DNA of 64,000 bases from JASGDC01 sp047606545 (GTDB lineage Bacteria; Actinomycetota; Actinomycetes; Actinomycetales; Micrococcaceae). This document shows, piece after piece, positions 42,089 through 51,950 of this stretch. The notes beneath the pieces are model-generated. The model made no database searches. It was not told the origin of the DNA and was given only the letters and a program-made list of their open reading frames with translations. Position 1 is the stretch's first letter. Each line of letters opens with the position of its first letter. The position numbers were made by a program, and so were the translations under genes. The DNA lies in NCBI GenBank assembly GCA_047606545.1, contig JASGEI010000018.1:145723-209722 (forward strand). Direction: 5' to 3'.

Positions 42089-42700
42089 ATGAACCCAGTA
42101 GACGGGAAAGCTGCAAAGACATCGGCTAATAAGATTAAGCGAGTAGTCGTTGCAGAAGACGAGACTCTTATTCGCCTTGACATTGTTGATATCCTCAAAG
42201 AAAACGGTTTCTTGGTAGTTGCTCAGACTGATAATGGTCAAGAAGCCATTGAATTAGCTGAAGAACATGAACCTGATTTGGTGCTTCTAGATATTAAAAT
42301 GCCAATACTTGATGGTATTTCAGCAGCAGAACAAATCAGCAAGAAACGACTATCGGCCGTAGTACTATTAACTGCTTTTAGCCAAAAAGAACTAGTGGAA
42401 CGGGCTACTGAAGCTGGTGCAATGGCATATGTGACAAAACCATTCACTCCACAAGATTTACTTCCAGCAATTGAGATAGCATTATCACGTCATGAGGAAA
42501 TTTTATCTCTTGAGTCAGAAGTTAATGATTTAGAAGAACAGTTTGAAACTCGTAAGATTGTAGATCGGGCAAAATTTTTGCTTACTTCAAAGATGGGGCT
42601 TACTGAACCAGAGGCATTCCGTTGGATTCAGAAGACTTCAATGGATAAGCGTTTGAGCATGAAAGAAGTAGCTCAAACGATTATCAATCAAGTTAATTAA
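42089..42700 (+). CDS. ANTAR-domain response regulator (PdtaR-like)
   Basis: A 203-aa regulator with a receiver domain (about residues 17-135; D24/E25, phospho-acceptor D68 in VLLDIKMPILDG, T95, K116 in VTKPFTPQ) and a C-terminal ANTAR domain (FETRKIVDRAKFLLTSKMGL, EPEAFRWIQKTSMDKRL). ANTAR domains bind twin-hexaloop RNA to prevent termination. The partner kinase is not in the window. This pdtaR-type gene next to polA is typical of actinobacteria. It converges with the thioesterase gene, overlapping 4 nt. Confidence 0.93.
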   Translation: MNPVDGKAAKTSANKIKRVVVAEDETLIRLDIVDILKENGFLVVAQTDNGQEAIELAEEHEPDLVLLDIKMPILDGISAAEQISKKRLSAVVLLTAFSQKELVERATEAGAMAYVTKPFTPQDLLPAIEIALSRHEEILSLESEVNDLEEQFETRKIVDRAKFLLTSKMGLTEPEAFRWIQKTSMDKRLSMKEVAQTIINQVN

Positions 42701-43104
42701 GATTTAGGTCTTGAAATCATGGCGGTAAGTTTCGCAGTGGAGAGCTTATCGCCATTTTCATTAGTCATTACGATTTGGTAGTGTGCAATCCGACCACCTA
42801 GATGTACTGCAGTTGCAGTAGCTGTTACAGTGCCTTCAGAAATAGCTTTATGATGTGAGGCACTTACTTCAATGCCTACGGCTCTGCTACCTTCTTGGAC
42901 ATTTTGTGCATGCAACCAAGCTCCTATAGAGGCTAAGGTTTCAGCAAGAACTACATGAGCTCCACCATTTAAGATGCCATAGTGCTGAGTGTTACCTTTG
43001 ACAGGCATGGTCGCTACTAGTTTTTCTGGAGTAGCTTCTACTATCTTAATACCCATATTTTCTGCTAATTCTCCGACTTCTCGGCCTAGTTCTTTTGCAT
43101 CCAT
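42697..43104 (-). CDS. Hotdog-fold thioesterase (PaaI/YdiI-like)
   Basis: A 135-aa acyl-CoA thioesterase. The family core is visible: GNTQHYGILNGGAHVVLAET, LASIGAWLHAQN, VGIEVSASHHKAI and ATAVHLGGRIAHYQIVM. The hotdog helix carries the catalytic acidic residue in VVLAET. Substrate chain length is unknown. This gene lies between the ANTAR regulator and polA, as in other actinobacteria, but on the opposite strand. Confidence 0.88.
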   Translation of the reverse strand: MDAKELGREVGELAENMGIKIVEATPEKLVATMPVKGNTQHYGILNGGAHVVLAETLASIGAWLHAQNVQEGSRAVGIEVSASHHKAISEGTVTATATAVHLGGRIAHYQIVMTNENGDKLSTAKLTAMISRPKS

Positions 43105-43160
43105 TTTGTGCTCCTTATTTCTTTTGTACTAAAAACCTTCTACTCTAGTATCCTATATTT

Positions 43161-45860
43161 ATGAGCTCAAAAACTTCAGAAGAAAAAGAAATAAAGCGGT
43201 TATTAGTTATTGATGGACACTCTTTAGCTTTCCGTGCTTATTATGGAGTCCCGGTAGATAACTTTAAAACGACTACTGGGCAGCATACTAATGCAGTGCA
43301 TGGTTTTATTTCGATGTTGATAAACTTAATTCGTGATAAAAGACCGACACACTTAGCAGTGGCATTCGATCAGTCTGGTCCAACTTTCCGTACAAAAGAG
43401 TATTCTGAGTATAAAGCTGGTCGTAGTGCGACTCCAGAAGAGTTTAAAGGTCAGATTGAGCTTATTCAAAAAGTGCTAGATGCAATGAATATTAAACATA
43501 TGAGTTTATCTGAATATGAAGCTGATGATATTTTGGCTACCTGGTCACAATATGGATTAGAAGATGAAGCTGAAGTTTTAGTAGTCAGTGGTGATCGAGA
43601 TACTTTCCAGCTAGTTAACGATGATGTTACTGTACTATATCCTCGTCGTGGAGTATCAGATTTAATTAACCTTGATCCTAAAACTGTAGAGCAAAAATAT
43701 TTGGTACCACCAGATAAGTATCCGGTTTTAGCTGCTCTAGTAGGAGAAAAAGCGGATAATTTACCGGGAGTTCCAGGAGTAGGCCCAAAGACAGCTGTAA
43801 AGTGGATTAACCTTTATGGCGATATTGCTGGAATTATTGAGCATCAAGATGAAATTAAAGGCAAGGTCGGTGAAGCATTACGGGACAACATCGATAATGT
43901 AGTCCGAAATCGAAAACTTAATAAACTTCTTACTGATTTGGAATTAGAAACTGAGCTTGATGACCTAATATTCCAAAATATTAGTAAAGAAGATCTCGAA
44001 GAAGCATTTAATGCGCTAGAGTTCCGTACTTTACGTAACCGAGTATTTAAGATTTATGACAAACTTGCCTTAGAGGGGTCGACTAAAGAATTCTCTGGTA
44101 GCGAAGTGCAGATAGTTACTGATGCAAAGATTATCAAAAAGTTTGGAAAACAAACACATGCTTTGATGCTTTGGCCAGAAGAAGGAGAGGCTGAAGGTAT
44201 CGTAATTGCAGATAACGATAATGCTTATGCTGTTCAGTTCAGTGATATTGATGTAGCTGTTGATAAAGCATTGAATGAGTATTTACTTGATAAAAATAGC
44301 GAAAAAGCTGTCTATGATTTAAAAGAAATGCTACATCGTTTAGCTAATCGAGGATACATGCTTAAAGGCGTTAATAGGGATTTATATCTAGAAGCTTATA
44401 TTGCTCATCCAGAACGTCGTGAATATTTACTTGAAGATTTAATTCCACAGTTAGCAAATATCAAGTTAAACCCAGTGATAAAAACCGAAGAAGCTGGAGA
44501 GCAACTTGAGCTAGATATTATGGGTGATGCTGAAGCGGAAAAAGATAACAGTATTATCCAAAATACGGCAATGATAGCGCAAGGTACTTTGCTGGCACTT
44601 GAGCAAATGACTAAAGAAGTTGATTATGAAAAACGACAGGATTTATTAGTAAATATTGAAATACCAATGTCTTATGTGCTTTTTGTAATGGAGCATCGAG
44701 GTATTGCTGTTGATGATGACTTATTAGGTAACTTAGAAGCTGAAGTAACTAAACGTGCTAAAGCTGCAGAGGAACAGGCATTTTCCTTAATTTCAGAACC
44801 TGTTAATTTATCTTCACCAAAACAACTGCAAAAAGTTTTATTTGAAGAGCTTAACTTGCCAAAGACAAGAAAGATTCGTTCAGGTTATTCTACAGATATT
44901 GAATCGCTGCGAAGTTTATTGGAGCAGACTGGACACGAATTCTTAGTTAATTTGATGGCTTATCGAGACTCTACAAAATTAAGCCAGATTGTCGCAGGAC
45001 TTCGTAAAACTATCGCTGACGATGGCAGAATTCATACTACTTTTGAGCAAACTATTGCTTCTACAGGTAGGCTATCTTCAATTAATCCAAACTTGCAAAA
45101 TATCCCAATCCGTAGTGAAACTGGACGTGAAATTCGTAAATCTTTCATTTGCGGTAAAGACTATGACAATTTAGTTAGTGCAGACTATTCACAAATTGAG
45201 ATGCGTATTATGGCTCATTTATCAAAATCAATTGGATTAATAGATGCTTTTAAGGCAGGGGAAGATTTGCACAATTATGTTGGTTCACAAATTTTCGATG
45301 TTCATCCATTTGATGTAACTCCTGACATGCGGGCCAAAGTAAAGGCAATGTCTTATGGTTTGGCTTATGGTCTGAGCTCTTTTGGGCTATCTAAGCAACT
45401 AAGTATTTCTGTTGATGAAGCCCGTAAAATGATGAACGATTATTTTAACCGTTTTGGTGAAGTACGTGAATATTTGCGCGAAGTAGTAGCTCAAGCTAAG
45501 AAAGATGGCTATACCGAAACTATCATGGGGCGCAGACGCTATTTACCAGATTTAAATAGTGATAATTATCAAATGCGTCAGATGGCTGAGCGTGCTGCAC
45601 TTAATGCGCCAATTCAAGGTTCTGCTGCCGATATTATCAAAGTTGCAATGATACGTATTGAGCGTAAATTGCAAGAAGGCAACTACAAGTCTCAGATGTT
45701 ATTGCAGATTCATGACGAACTTATTTTAGAAGTTATTGCTAGTGAGCAAGAAGAAGTGGTAGAACTAGTTAAAACAGAGATGGAAAATGCTATCAAATTA
45801 TCTGTGCCACTTGATGTAAATATTGGTATTGGTAAGAACTGGCACGATGCTGCTCACTAA
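43161..45860 (+). CDS. polA: DNA polymerase I
   Basis: An 899-aa enzyme for gap filling and Okazaki fragment processing. Residues 1-300 form the 5' nuclease (LLVIDGHSLAFRAYYG, DQSGPTFRTK, EADDILATW, VSGDRDTFQLV, PGVPGVGPKTA). The central 3'-5' exonuclease-like region lacks the DxE metal motif, as in other actinobacterial PolA. The polymerase domain has TGRLSSINPNLQNIPIR, motif A DYSQIEMRIMAH, motif B region RAKVKAMSYGLAYG and motif C LLQIHDELILEV. Length is normal. Confidence 0.97.
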   Translation: MSSKTSEEKEIKRLLVIDGHSLAFRAYYGVPVDNFKTTTGQHTNAVHGFISMLINLIRDKRPTHLAVAFDQSGPTFRTKEYSEYKAGRSATPEEFKGQIELIQKVLDAMNIKHMSLSEYEADDILATWSQYGLEDEAEVLVVSGDRDTFQLVNDDVTVLYPRRGVSDLINLDPKTVEQKYLVPPDKYPVLAALVGEKADNLPGVPGVGPKTAVKWINLYGDIAGIIEHQDEIKGKVGEALRDNIDNVVRNRKLNKLLTDLELETELDDLIFQNISKEDLEEAFNALEFRTLRNRVFKIYDKLALEGSTKEFSGSEVQIVTDAKIIKKFGKQTHALMLWPEEGEAEGIVIADNDNAYAVQFSDIDVAVDKALNEYLLDKNSEKAVYDLKEMLHRLANRGYMLKGVNRDLYLEAYIAHPERREYLLEDLIPQLANIKLNPVIKTEEAGEQLELDIMGDAEAEKDNSIIQNTAMIAQGTLLALEQMTKEVDYEKRQDLLVNIEIPMSYVLFVMEHRGIAVDDDLLGNLEAEVTKRAKAAEEQAFSLISEPVNLSSPKQLQKVLFEELNLPKTRKIRSGYSTDIESLRSLLEQTGHEFLVNLMAYRDSTKLSQIVAGLRKTIADDGRIHTTFEQTIASTGRLSSINPNLQNIPIRSETGREIRKSFICGKDYDNLVSADYSQIEMRIMAHLSKSIGLIDAFKAGEDLHNYVGSQIFDVHPFDVTPDMRAKVKAMSYGLAYGLSSFGLSKQLSISVDEARKMMNDYFNRFGEVREYLREVVAQAKKDGYTETIMGRRRYLPDLNSDNYQMRQMAERAALNAPIQGSAADIIKVAMIRIERKLQEGNYKSQMLLQIHDELILEVIASEQEEVVELVKTEMENAIKLSVPLDVNIGIGKNWHDAAH

Positions 45861-46026
45861 GTATTTTGTTCTTAAATTAAGAGAATATGAGCTAGAGTTA
45901 AAACGAAATATAAGTATCTGTAAAAGTCACATAAAATATAGCACTATGCATTAACACAGTGATACAATTACTAAGAATTTGGCTGGACGTTTCAGCAAAA
46001 AATAACTACGAGAGGGCAAAATTTAT

Positions 46027-46860
46027 ATGGAGTGGTGGCATGCGGTATTGTTCGGCATTATCGAGGGTGTGACTGAGTTCCTACCAATCTCAAGTACCGG
46101 ACATCTAACAATTGTTGAAAAGCTGTTTGGCTACCGAATCGATGACCCTAGCGTCACAGCGTTTACTGCAATCATCCAATCAGGTGCAGTTCTTGCAACT
46201 TTATTGTACTTACGTAAAGATATTTGGCGAGTAGGCGCTGCGTGGTTAAAAGGTATAGCAAATAAAGAAGAGCGAAAAAACGACTATAAGTTTGGTTGGG
46301 CAGTAATCCTTGGTTCCGTCCCAATCGGGATTATTGGATTACTTTTCAAAGATGAAATTGAAGGTGTTTTGCGTAGTCTTTGGGTGGTAGCAGGTGCCTT
46401 GATAATATGGAGTGGCGTTATGTGGTACGCAGACAATCATGCTCCACAAACACGTGGTGAAAAAGATACTACATGGAAAGATACTTTGATAATCGGTACT
46501 GTGCAATGTATGTCACTGATACCGGGTATTTCTCGTTCTGGTGCGACTATGTCAGCAGGTCTGCTACGGGGTTTTGACCGTGTGACAGTTACTAGGCTCT
46601 CATTCTTTCTAAGTATTCCAGCACTATTGGCCGCTACTGTATTACAAATTGCTACAGAATATGATCAAATTTCTACAGGTATAGGTTGGGGTCCTACCAT
46701 TACTGCTACTGTAGTGTCATTTATCGTTGCATATACTACAGTTGATTGGCTATTAAAGTTCATTGCTAAGCACAGCTATTCGATATTCATCTGGTACCGT
46801 TTAGCACTAGGCATAGTATTAATTAGTCTATTAACAACAGGTGTTATCAGCCCGGTTTAA
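46027..46860 (+). CDS. uppP: Undecaprenyl-diphosphatase
   Basis: A 277-aa polytopic BacA/UppP enzyme that dephosphorylates undecaprenyl diphosphate for cell wall synthesis; overproduction gives bacitracin resistance in known species. The signature EGVTEFLPISSTGHLTI (about residues 14-30) and the second motif PGISRSGATMSAGLLRGF are intact, with eight or so hydrophobic helices. GAGAGGG lies upstream of ATG 46027. Monocistronic. Confidence 0.96.
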   Translation: MEWWHAVLFGIIEGVTEFLPISSTGHLTIVEKLFGYRIDDPSVTAFTAIIQSGAVLATLLYLRKDIWRVGAAWLKGIANKEERKNDYKFGWAVILGSVPIGIIGLLFKDEIEGVLRSLWVVAGALIIWSGVMWYADNHAPQTRGEKDTTWKDTLIIGTVQCMSLIPGISRSGATMSAGLLRGFDRVTVTRLSFFLSIPALLAATVLQIATEYDQISTGIGWGPTITATVVSFIVAYTTVDWLLKFIAKHSYSIFIWYRLALGIVLISLLTTGVISPV

Positions 46861-46905
46861 GGTAGCTTAATTTCTTCTTAATTTATTGTAAATTTTAAGT
46901 TAATA

Positions 46906-47268
46906 TTATTCTGCCATTTCGGACACTTGCTTATGGATAGCTTCCATATCTAGGGCACGAACTTGGTCAATTACATCTTCCACTGCTTCTGTTGGTAGAG
47001 CACCCGCTTGAGAGAAAACTTGAATACCGTCACGATATGCTCGCAAAGTGGGCCTTGAAGTTATTTCTATTGCTGTTGCTAAAGTTTTATACCTACCAGT
47101 ATCAACTTTTCCAAATACAATGTCTTCATGTTTTTTTGAAGCGTCGTCGAATGTACGTTTGAAAGTTTCACAAGCCTTACATGAACCTATCCAGAAATCT
47201 ACTAGGACGATTCCATCTTGCTGGATAGTTTCTAGGAAGTTATCTTCGTTTAAATCGATAGTGGTCAT
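46906..47268 (-). CDS. Thioredoxin-like protein with CKAC active site
   Basis: A 120-aa thioredoxin fold: VLVDFWIGSCKACETFKRTF, DIVFGKVDTGRYKTLATAIE, ITSRPTLRAYRDG. The redox motif is CKAC in place of CGPC, and the usual W before the Cys pair is shifted (WIGSC). The cis-Pro loop (SRPT) is kept. A disulfide exchange role is likely, but the redox potential and partners should differ from the standard thioredoxin. It is a single gene converging with uppP. Confidence 0.85.
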   Translation of the reverse strand: MTTIDLNEDNFLETIQQDGIVLVDFWIGSCKACETFKRTFDDASKKHEDIVFGKVDTGRYKTLATAIEITSRPTLRAYRDGIQVFSQAGALPTEAVEDVIDQVRALDMEAIHKQVSEMAE

Positions 47269-47553
47269 TTGCTTTTCTTTCTGGTAGCTAATTTTGCGAA
47301 TTATCTATTTAACTTTATCTTACGCAAAATTATGTAAAAACCCATATAAAAGCATGTAAAAATCCAGATAGAATAACTCTAAGTTGTATTGAGAGAATAT
47401 AAATCTAGAATTAGATAAACTTAATAAGTTGCTTACATGATTTGGTATTTGAATGCTAGATATTAGTTAATCTGTGCGTTAGAATATACGAGGTAGTTAT
47501 TGCTATGTGCAATAACTTTGCTTAATCATTATAAATTACTACGGAAGGACAAC

Positions 47554-48180
47554 GTGTCTAATTCAACACGTGCTCGACGCCAAGTTCGAGCATCCAGGGC
47601 CTTAGGTCTTGCTTTGACTCCTAAAGCGGCTCGCTATTTCGAACGCCGCCCATATGCACCAGGCCAGCATGGCCGTTCACGCCGTCGGACTGAGTCTGAC
47701 TACGCAATTCGTCTACGTGAGAAGCAACGTCTTCGTGCGCAGTACGGTATCCGTGAGAAGCAACTAGCTCGTGTCTTCGAAGAAGCACGTAAAACAGCTG
47801 GTCTAACTGGTGAAAACTTGATTGAGCTTCTTGAAATGCGTCTAGACGCACTTGTGCTACGCGCTGGTTTTGCTCGTACAATTGCGCAAGCTCGTCAGCT
47901 AGTAGTTCACCGTCACATTCTTGTTGATGGTCAGCGTGTAGATCGCCCTTCTTTCAGGGTAAAAGAAGGTCAGATGATTCATGTTCACGAACGCAGTGAA
48001 AAGATGACTCCATTCCAGGTAGCTGCTGCAGGTGCACATCAGGATTTACTTCCAGATGTTCCTGAGTACTTGAACGTTGATATTGAAAAGCTTCAGGCAA
48101 CTTTGAATCGACGTCCACGTCGTGCAGAAGTTCCAGTAACTTGTGAAGAAAACTTAGTGGTAGAGTACTACGCGCGATAG
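47554..48180 (+). CDS. rpsD: 30S ribosomal protein S4
   Basis: A 208-aa ribosomal protein uS4, which binds 16S rRNA early in assembly. The start GTG 47554 follows GGAAGGACAAC, and the protein begins MSNSTRARRQVRASRALGL, as in other actinobacteria. The longer frame from 47500 is not supported. The S4 RNA-binding domain lies in residues 95-160 (LEMRLDALVLRAGFARTIAQ, HRHILVDGQRVDRPS). It stands alone rather than in the alpha operon, as usual in this phylum. Confidence 0.97.
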   Translation: MSNSTRARRQVRASRALGLALTPKAARYFERRPYAPGQHGRSRRRTESDYAIRLREKQRLRAQYGIREKQLARVFEEARKTAGLTGENLIELLEMRLDALVLRAGFARTIAQARQLVVHRHILVDGQRVDRPSFRVKEGQMIHVHERSEKMTPFQVAAAGAHQDLLPDVPEYLNVDIEKLQATLNRRPRRAEVPVTCEENLVVEYYAR

Positions 48181-48202
48181 TTTTGGTGTTAACACGCACT
48201 GT

Positions 48203-48240
48203 AAAAGGGAGAAAGTATGTCTTGCTTTCTCCCTTTTTAT
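48203..48240 (+). terminator. Terminator after rpsD
   Basis: AAAAGGGAGAAAG pairs exactly with CTTTCTCCCTTTT around a 9-nt loop, ending in T-rich sequence. It begins 23 nt after the rpsD stop. Confidence 0.92.
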
Positions 48241-48342
48241 GTTGGAAAATTATATGTTTAGCTCCAAGACTCCTTATGAAGATTATACTTTTACTGTTTC
48301 CTGATACAATCAAAGTTAAAATGTTATATCGTTAGGGTAAAT

Positions 48343-48801
48343 ATGCGAAGGTATACTGTTCGTAAATTGCATTTGTTAGTTGCAAAATTAGATAGATCAG
48401 CAGATGTATATTTAAGACGAGAGTTTGGTATTAGCTATAATCGTGCTTTGGTTTTGTTGATAATACTTAATAACGACCCATTAACCCAGCATCAATTAGC
48501 AGTTGAACTTGGTAATAGTGATCCAGCGGTAAGTAACATGTTGGTTGAACTGAAAAAAGAAAACTTGGTAACTACTGAGCAAGATCCAAATCATGGGCGT
48601 CGTAAAAATGTAAGATTGACGCCCAAGGGGAGAGCATTAGCAGAAGAAATTAATGCTGGGACAATTGATAATTTTGGTGTTTTGCTTAAAGCAGCAAAAG
48701 TAGATGAAAAAGAATTTAGTAGCATGTTGGATAGAATGTTAAAAATGCTTGACTATGAGAGGGCAGAGCAATTAAGAAAATTAGCTATTGAGTTACGTTA
48801 A
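48343..48801 (+). CDS. MarR-family transcriptional regulator
   Basis: A 152-aa winged-helix protein: ALVLLIILNNDPLTQHQLAV, GNSDPAVSNMLVELKKENLV, TTEQDPNHGRRKNVRLTPKG. MarR proteins are dimeric repressors responding to small ligands or oxidants. No obvious target gene adjoins it: rpsD lies upstream behind a terminator, and the small gene at 48977 is 175 nt downstream. Monocistronic. Confidence 0.9.
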   Translation: MRRYTVRKLHLLVAKLDRSADVYLRREFGISYNRALVLLIILNNDPLTQHQLAVELGNSDPAVSNMLVELKKENLVTTEQDPNHGRRKNVRLTPKGRALAEEINAGTIDNFGVLLKAAKVDEKEFSSMLDRMLKMLDYERAEQLRKLAIELR

Positions 48802-48976
48802 TAATTATTTAATTTCTTCTCATAAGTTTTACACCTCTAGATAGTGTAAAATTCCATTATTAAATTTTATTAATTATATGCTTTATCCCTTAGGTTTTTC
48901 ATGTACTAAAATATCTAATTAATATCAGTTAGAATGGGATTTGAACAAAAAGTAAAACTTTTAAGGAAAATCAATT

Positions 48977-49213
48977 GTGAAAAGAGTTGTGTACATGCTA
49001 ATAGGTGCTGCCACTGCAGCAGCAACTAGCAAGGCGGTGGAAGAAAACGCAAAGCAAGGTGGTGCTGATGGAGTTCTAGGTATCGCCCAAGTTTTATTCA
49101 AAAAAATTAGAGCCACCAAGGCAAACACAGCTAATCCTAATTCCTCAAGTTCTGGAATCACTGGGGTAATCAAAAAAGCCGTTTCTCGTAACGAAGATCC
49201 ATATAGTTACTAA
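48977..49213 (+). CDS. Small hypothetical protein upstream of alaS
   Basis: A 78-aa protein with an N-terminal Ala-rich, weakly hydrophobic helix (VVYMLIGAATAAATSKAVEE) and a polar Ser/Asn tail. The start GTG 48977 follows AAGGAAAATC. In many actinobacteria one or two small membrane-associated proteins (DUF948, DUF6167) stand between rpsD and alaS. This gene holds that position, but homology is only suggested by the site. Probably cotranscribed with alaS. Confidence 0.65.
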   Translation: MKRVVYMLIGAATAAATSKAVEENAKQGGADGVLGIAQVLFKKIRATKANTANPNSSSSGITGVIKKAVSRNEDPYSY

Positions 49214-49266
49214 GCGTAAAAAGTTACAAGTTTTGAATCAAGTTTTAAAGGAAAGTTAAGTATCAC

Positions 49267-51948
49267 ATGAAGTCTTATGAAATTAAAAAACGTTGGCTAG
49301 ATTTCTTTGAATCAAAAGGTCACAAAATAATACCTTCCGCTTCGCTGGTTTCTGAAGACCCAGCTTTATTATTTACTGTTGCAGGTATGGTGCCTTTTAT
49401 TCCATATATGACCGGTGAAAAGAAGCCACCTTCCACTAGAGTTGCTAGTGTTCAGAAGTGTATTCGTACCGTCGATATCGAAGAAGTAGGGAAGACTGCT
49501 CGCCATGGTACCTTCTTTCAAATGAACGGTAACTTTTCTTTTGGAGATTATTTCAAGAAGGAAGCGATTTCTTATGCATGGGAGTTATTAACTAGCTCAG
49601 TTGATGACGGTGGTTATGGTCTAGATTCAAAGCGGATTTGGGTGACAGTTTATGAAAAAGATGATGAAGCGTTAGATGCTTGGTTAACTCAAACTTCTAT
49701 TCCTGAAGAACGCATAGAAAAGTGTTCAATGGCAGAAAACTTCTGGTCAACTGGTCAACCAGGCCCAGCAGGTCCTGATACTGAAATTTTCTATGACCGT
49801 GGTGAAAAATACGGGCCAGCAGGTACTGGTCCAAGTTCAAACGAAGATCGTTTCTTAGAAATTTGGAACTTGGTTTTCACTCAATATCAGCGCGGTGAAT
49901 ACAAGGGTTATGGTGACCCTAAAGATAGTTTCGATCTTCTAGGTGATTTGCCACAGAAAAATATTGATACTGGTCTTGGGTGTGAGCGTCTGGCATTCTT
50001 ACTTCAAGGTGTAGATAACTTCTATGAGATTGATGAAGTATATCCAGTGCTTGAGAAAGCTGCTGAAATTTCTGGTGTTAAGTATCAGCGCACTGAAGGC
50101 AAAGATGTACTTGATACAGATGTAAAACTTCGTGTAGTAGCTGATCATGTACGCTCTGCTTTGATGTTAATTTCTGATGGAGTAGTGCCTTCAAATGAAG
50201 GTCGTGGGTACATATTACGACGATTGCTACGACGTGTAGTACGTTCAATGCGACTACTTGGAGTTAATAAGGCTACTTTCCCAGAACTATTCCCTGCTTC
50301 AATGGAAGCGATGAAGCCAACTTACCCAGAGCTTGAAGAAAATTTTGATAAATTTTCAAAAATTGCTTATAAAGAAGAGCGAGTATTTTTACGCACAATT
50401 TCAGCAGGTAGCAATATGCTTGATGAAGTATTGACTACTGCTAAAAAGGAAAATAAGTCAGTATCAGGTAAGCAAGCGTTTACTTTGCATGATACTTATG
50501 GTTTCCCATTAGATTTAACTCTTGAAGCAGCTAGTGAAGCTGGGCTTAAAGTCGACGAAAAAGGTTTCAAAGACTTAATGCAAGAGCAAAAAGAGCGTGC
50601 TCGCCGCGATGCACAAGCTAAGAAGACAGGACATGTTGATTTAGGTGTATTTGAAAAGATTAAAGAACGTGGCAAATCAGAATTCAAAGGCTACGAAACT
50701 TTGGAAACAGATTCACGTGTTAAGGCACTTTTGGTAGATGGTAAAGAAGTTGATGCCGTTGCAGAAGGGCAAAAGGTACAGCTTGTTCTTGACCAGACAC
50801 CATTCTATGCAGAAGCTGGTGGACAATCAGCTGACCATGGTTTAATTCTTGGTGATAACCTTGAACTTGCAGTGTCAAATGTTCAGCGTCCAGTTAAAGA
50901 CGTTATCGTACACGATGCTGTCGTTAAACAAGGTGAGTTGCAGCTTGATACGAATGTCGAGGCTAAAGTAGATCCTGATTGGCGTCTAGAAGCTCGTCAA
51001 GCTCACTCAGGTACGCACATTATTCACGCTGCACTGCGGGAAATTTTAGGTCCTGACGCTACTCAGTCTGGTTCATTTAACAAACCAGGTTATTTGCGTC
51101 TTGACTATAAATGGAATGAAGCACTTTCGCCAGAGACTAAGAGTGAACTTGAAGAAGTCTCAAACAAAGCTATTCGTAACGACCTTAAGGTTTGGGATGA
51201 ATACATGTCTATGGACGAAGCTAAAGAACGCGGAGCACTTGCACTATTCGGTGAAACTTACGATGATATAGTGCGTGTGGTCACCGTAGGTGGACCATGG
51301 TCGGTAGAACTTTGTGGTGGTACTCACGTAGATCACTCTTCACAAGTAGGCTCATTAGCAATTACTGGTGAAAACTCTGTGGGTTCTGGAGCACGTCGTA
51401 TTGAAGCTTTCGTCGGCTTTAATGCTTTCCAACATTTAGCACTTGAACGTTCAATTTTGCATAATGTAACTCAAATTTTGAAGACTAAACCAGAAAAAGT
51501 TGAAGATAACATCTTACAATTAATGGAAAAACTAAAGCAGTCTGAAAAAGAGCTTGCAAAGTTCCGTAAAGAAAGTGCTGCAAAAGAAGCTGTTGAAATT
51601 GCACAAACTGTTAAACCAATTGGTGATTTCCAGTTGGTAACAAAGCATTTAGGTCAAACTCAAGGCAACACTGCTCGTGAAATTGTGAACATGGTACGTG
51701 AGCGACTAAGCAATGAAAGTGCAGTAATTGTCGTAACTGCTGAAAATAAGGGTAGGCCATCAATTATTGTGGCAACTACCGAAGAAGCTCGTAATAATGG
51801 TGCTAAAGCTGGACAGCTTGTCCGTGTTGCAGCACCAGTATTAGGTGGTAAAGGCGGTGGCCGTGACGATATGGCTCAAGGTGGCGGTTCAGATGTAACT
51901 GCTGTTGATAAGGCTTTTGCTGCAGTAGAATCTGAACTTAGTAAGTAG
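49267..51948 (+). CDS. alaS: Alanyl-tRNA synthetase
   Basis: An 893-aa class II synthetase charging tRNA-Ala. Motifs in order: VAGMVPFIPYMTGEKKPP, TFFQMNGNFSFGDYFKKEAI, LEIWNLVFTQYQR, VVADHVRSALMLISDGVVPS, the editing-site zinc motif HSGTHIIHAAL and the second part LCGGTHVDHS, then a C-terminal coiled coil and DHHA1 domain ending VLGGKGGGRDDMAQGGG. Full length. It leads the run alaS-ruvX-mltG-aroE. Confidence 0.98.
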   Translation: MKSYEIKKRWLDFFESKGHKIIPSASLVSEDPALLFTVAGMVPFIPYMTGEKKPPSTRVASVQKCIRTVDIEEVGKTARHGTFFQMNGNFSFGDYFKKEAISYAWELLTSSVDDGGYGLDSKRIWVTVYEKDDEALDAWLTQTSIPEERIEKCSMAENFWSTGQPGPAGPDTEIFYDRGEKYGPAGTGPSSNEDRFLEIWNLVFTQYQRGEYKGYGDPKDSFDLLGDLPQKNIDTGLGCERLAFLLQGVDNFYEIDEVYPVLEKAAEISGVKYQRTEGKDVLDTDVKLRVVADHVRSALMLISDGVVPSNEGRGYILRRLLRRVVRSMRLLGVNKATFPELFPASMEAMKPTYPELEENFDKFSKIAYKEERVFLRTISAGSNMLDEVLTTAKKENKSVSGKQAFTLHDTYGFPLDLTLEAASEAGLKVDEKGFKDLMQEQKERARRDAQAKKTGHVDLGVFEKIKERGKSEFKGYETLETDSRVKALLVDGKEVDAVAEGQKVQLVLDQTPFYAEAGGQSADHGLILGDNLELAVSNVQRPVKDVIVHDAVVKQGELQLDTNVEAKVDPDWRLEARQAHSGTHIIHAALREILGPDATQSGSFNKPGYLRLDYKWNEALSPETKSELEEVSNKAIRNDLKVWDEYMSMDEAKERGALALFGETYDDIVRVVTVGGPWSVELCGGTHVDHSSQVGSLAITGENSVGSGARRIEAFVGFNAFQHLALERSILHNVTQILKTKPEKVEDNILQLMEKLKQSEKELAKFRKESAAKEAVEIAQTVKPIGDFQLVTKHLGQTQGNTAREIVNMVRERLSNESAVIVVTAENKGRPSIIVATTEEARNNGAKAGQLVRVAAPVLGGKGGGRDDMAQGGGSDVTAVDKAFAAVESELSK

Positions 51949-51950
51949 GA

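Noticed and set aside
44100..44600. Loss of the 3'-5' exonuclease residues in DNA polymerase I
   Set aside because: This is usual in actinobacterial PolA and not specific to this organism.
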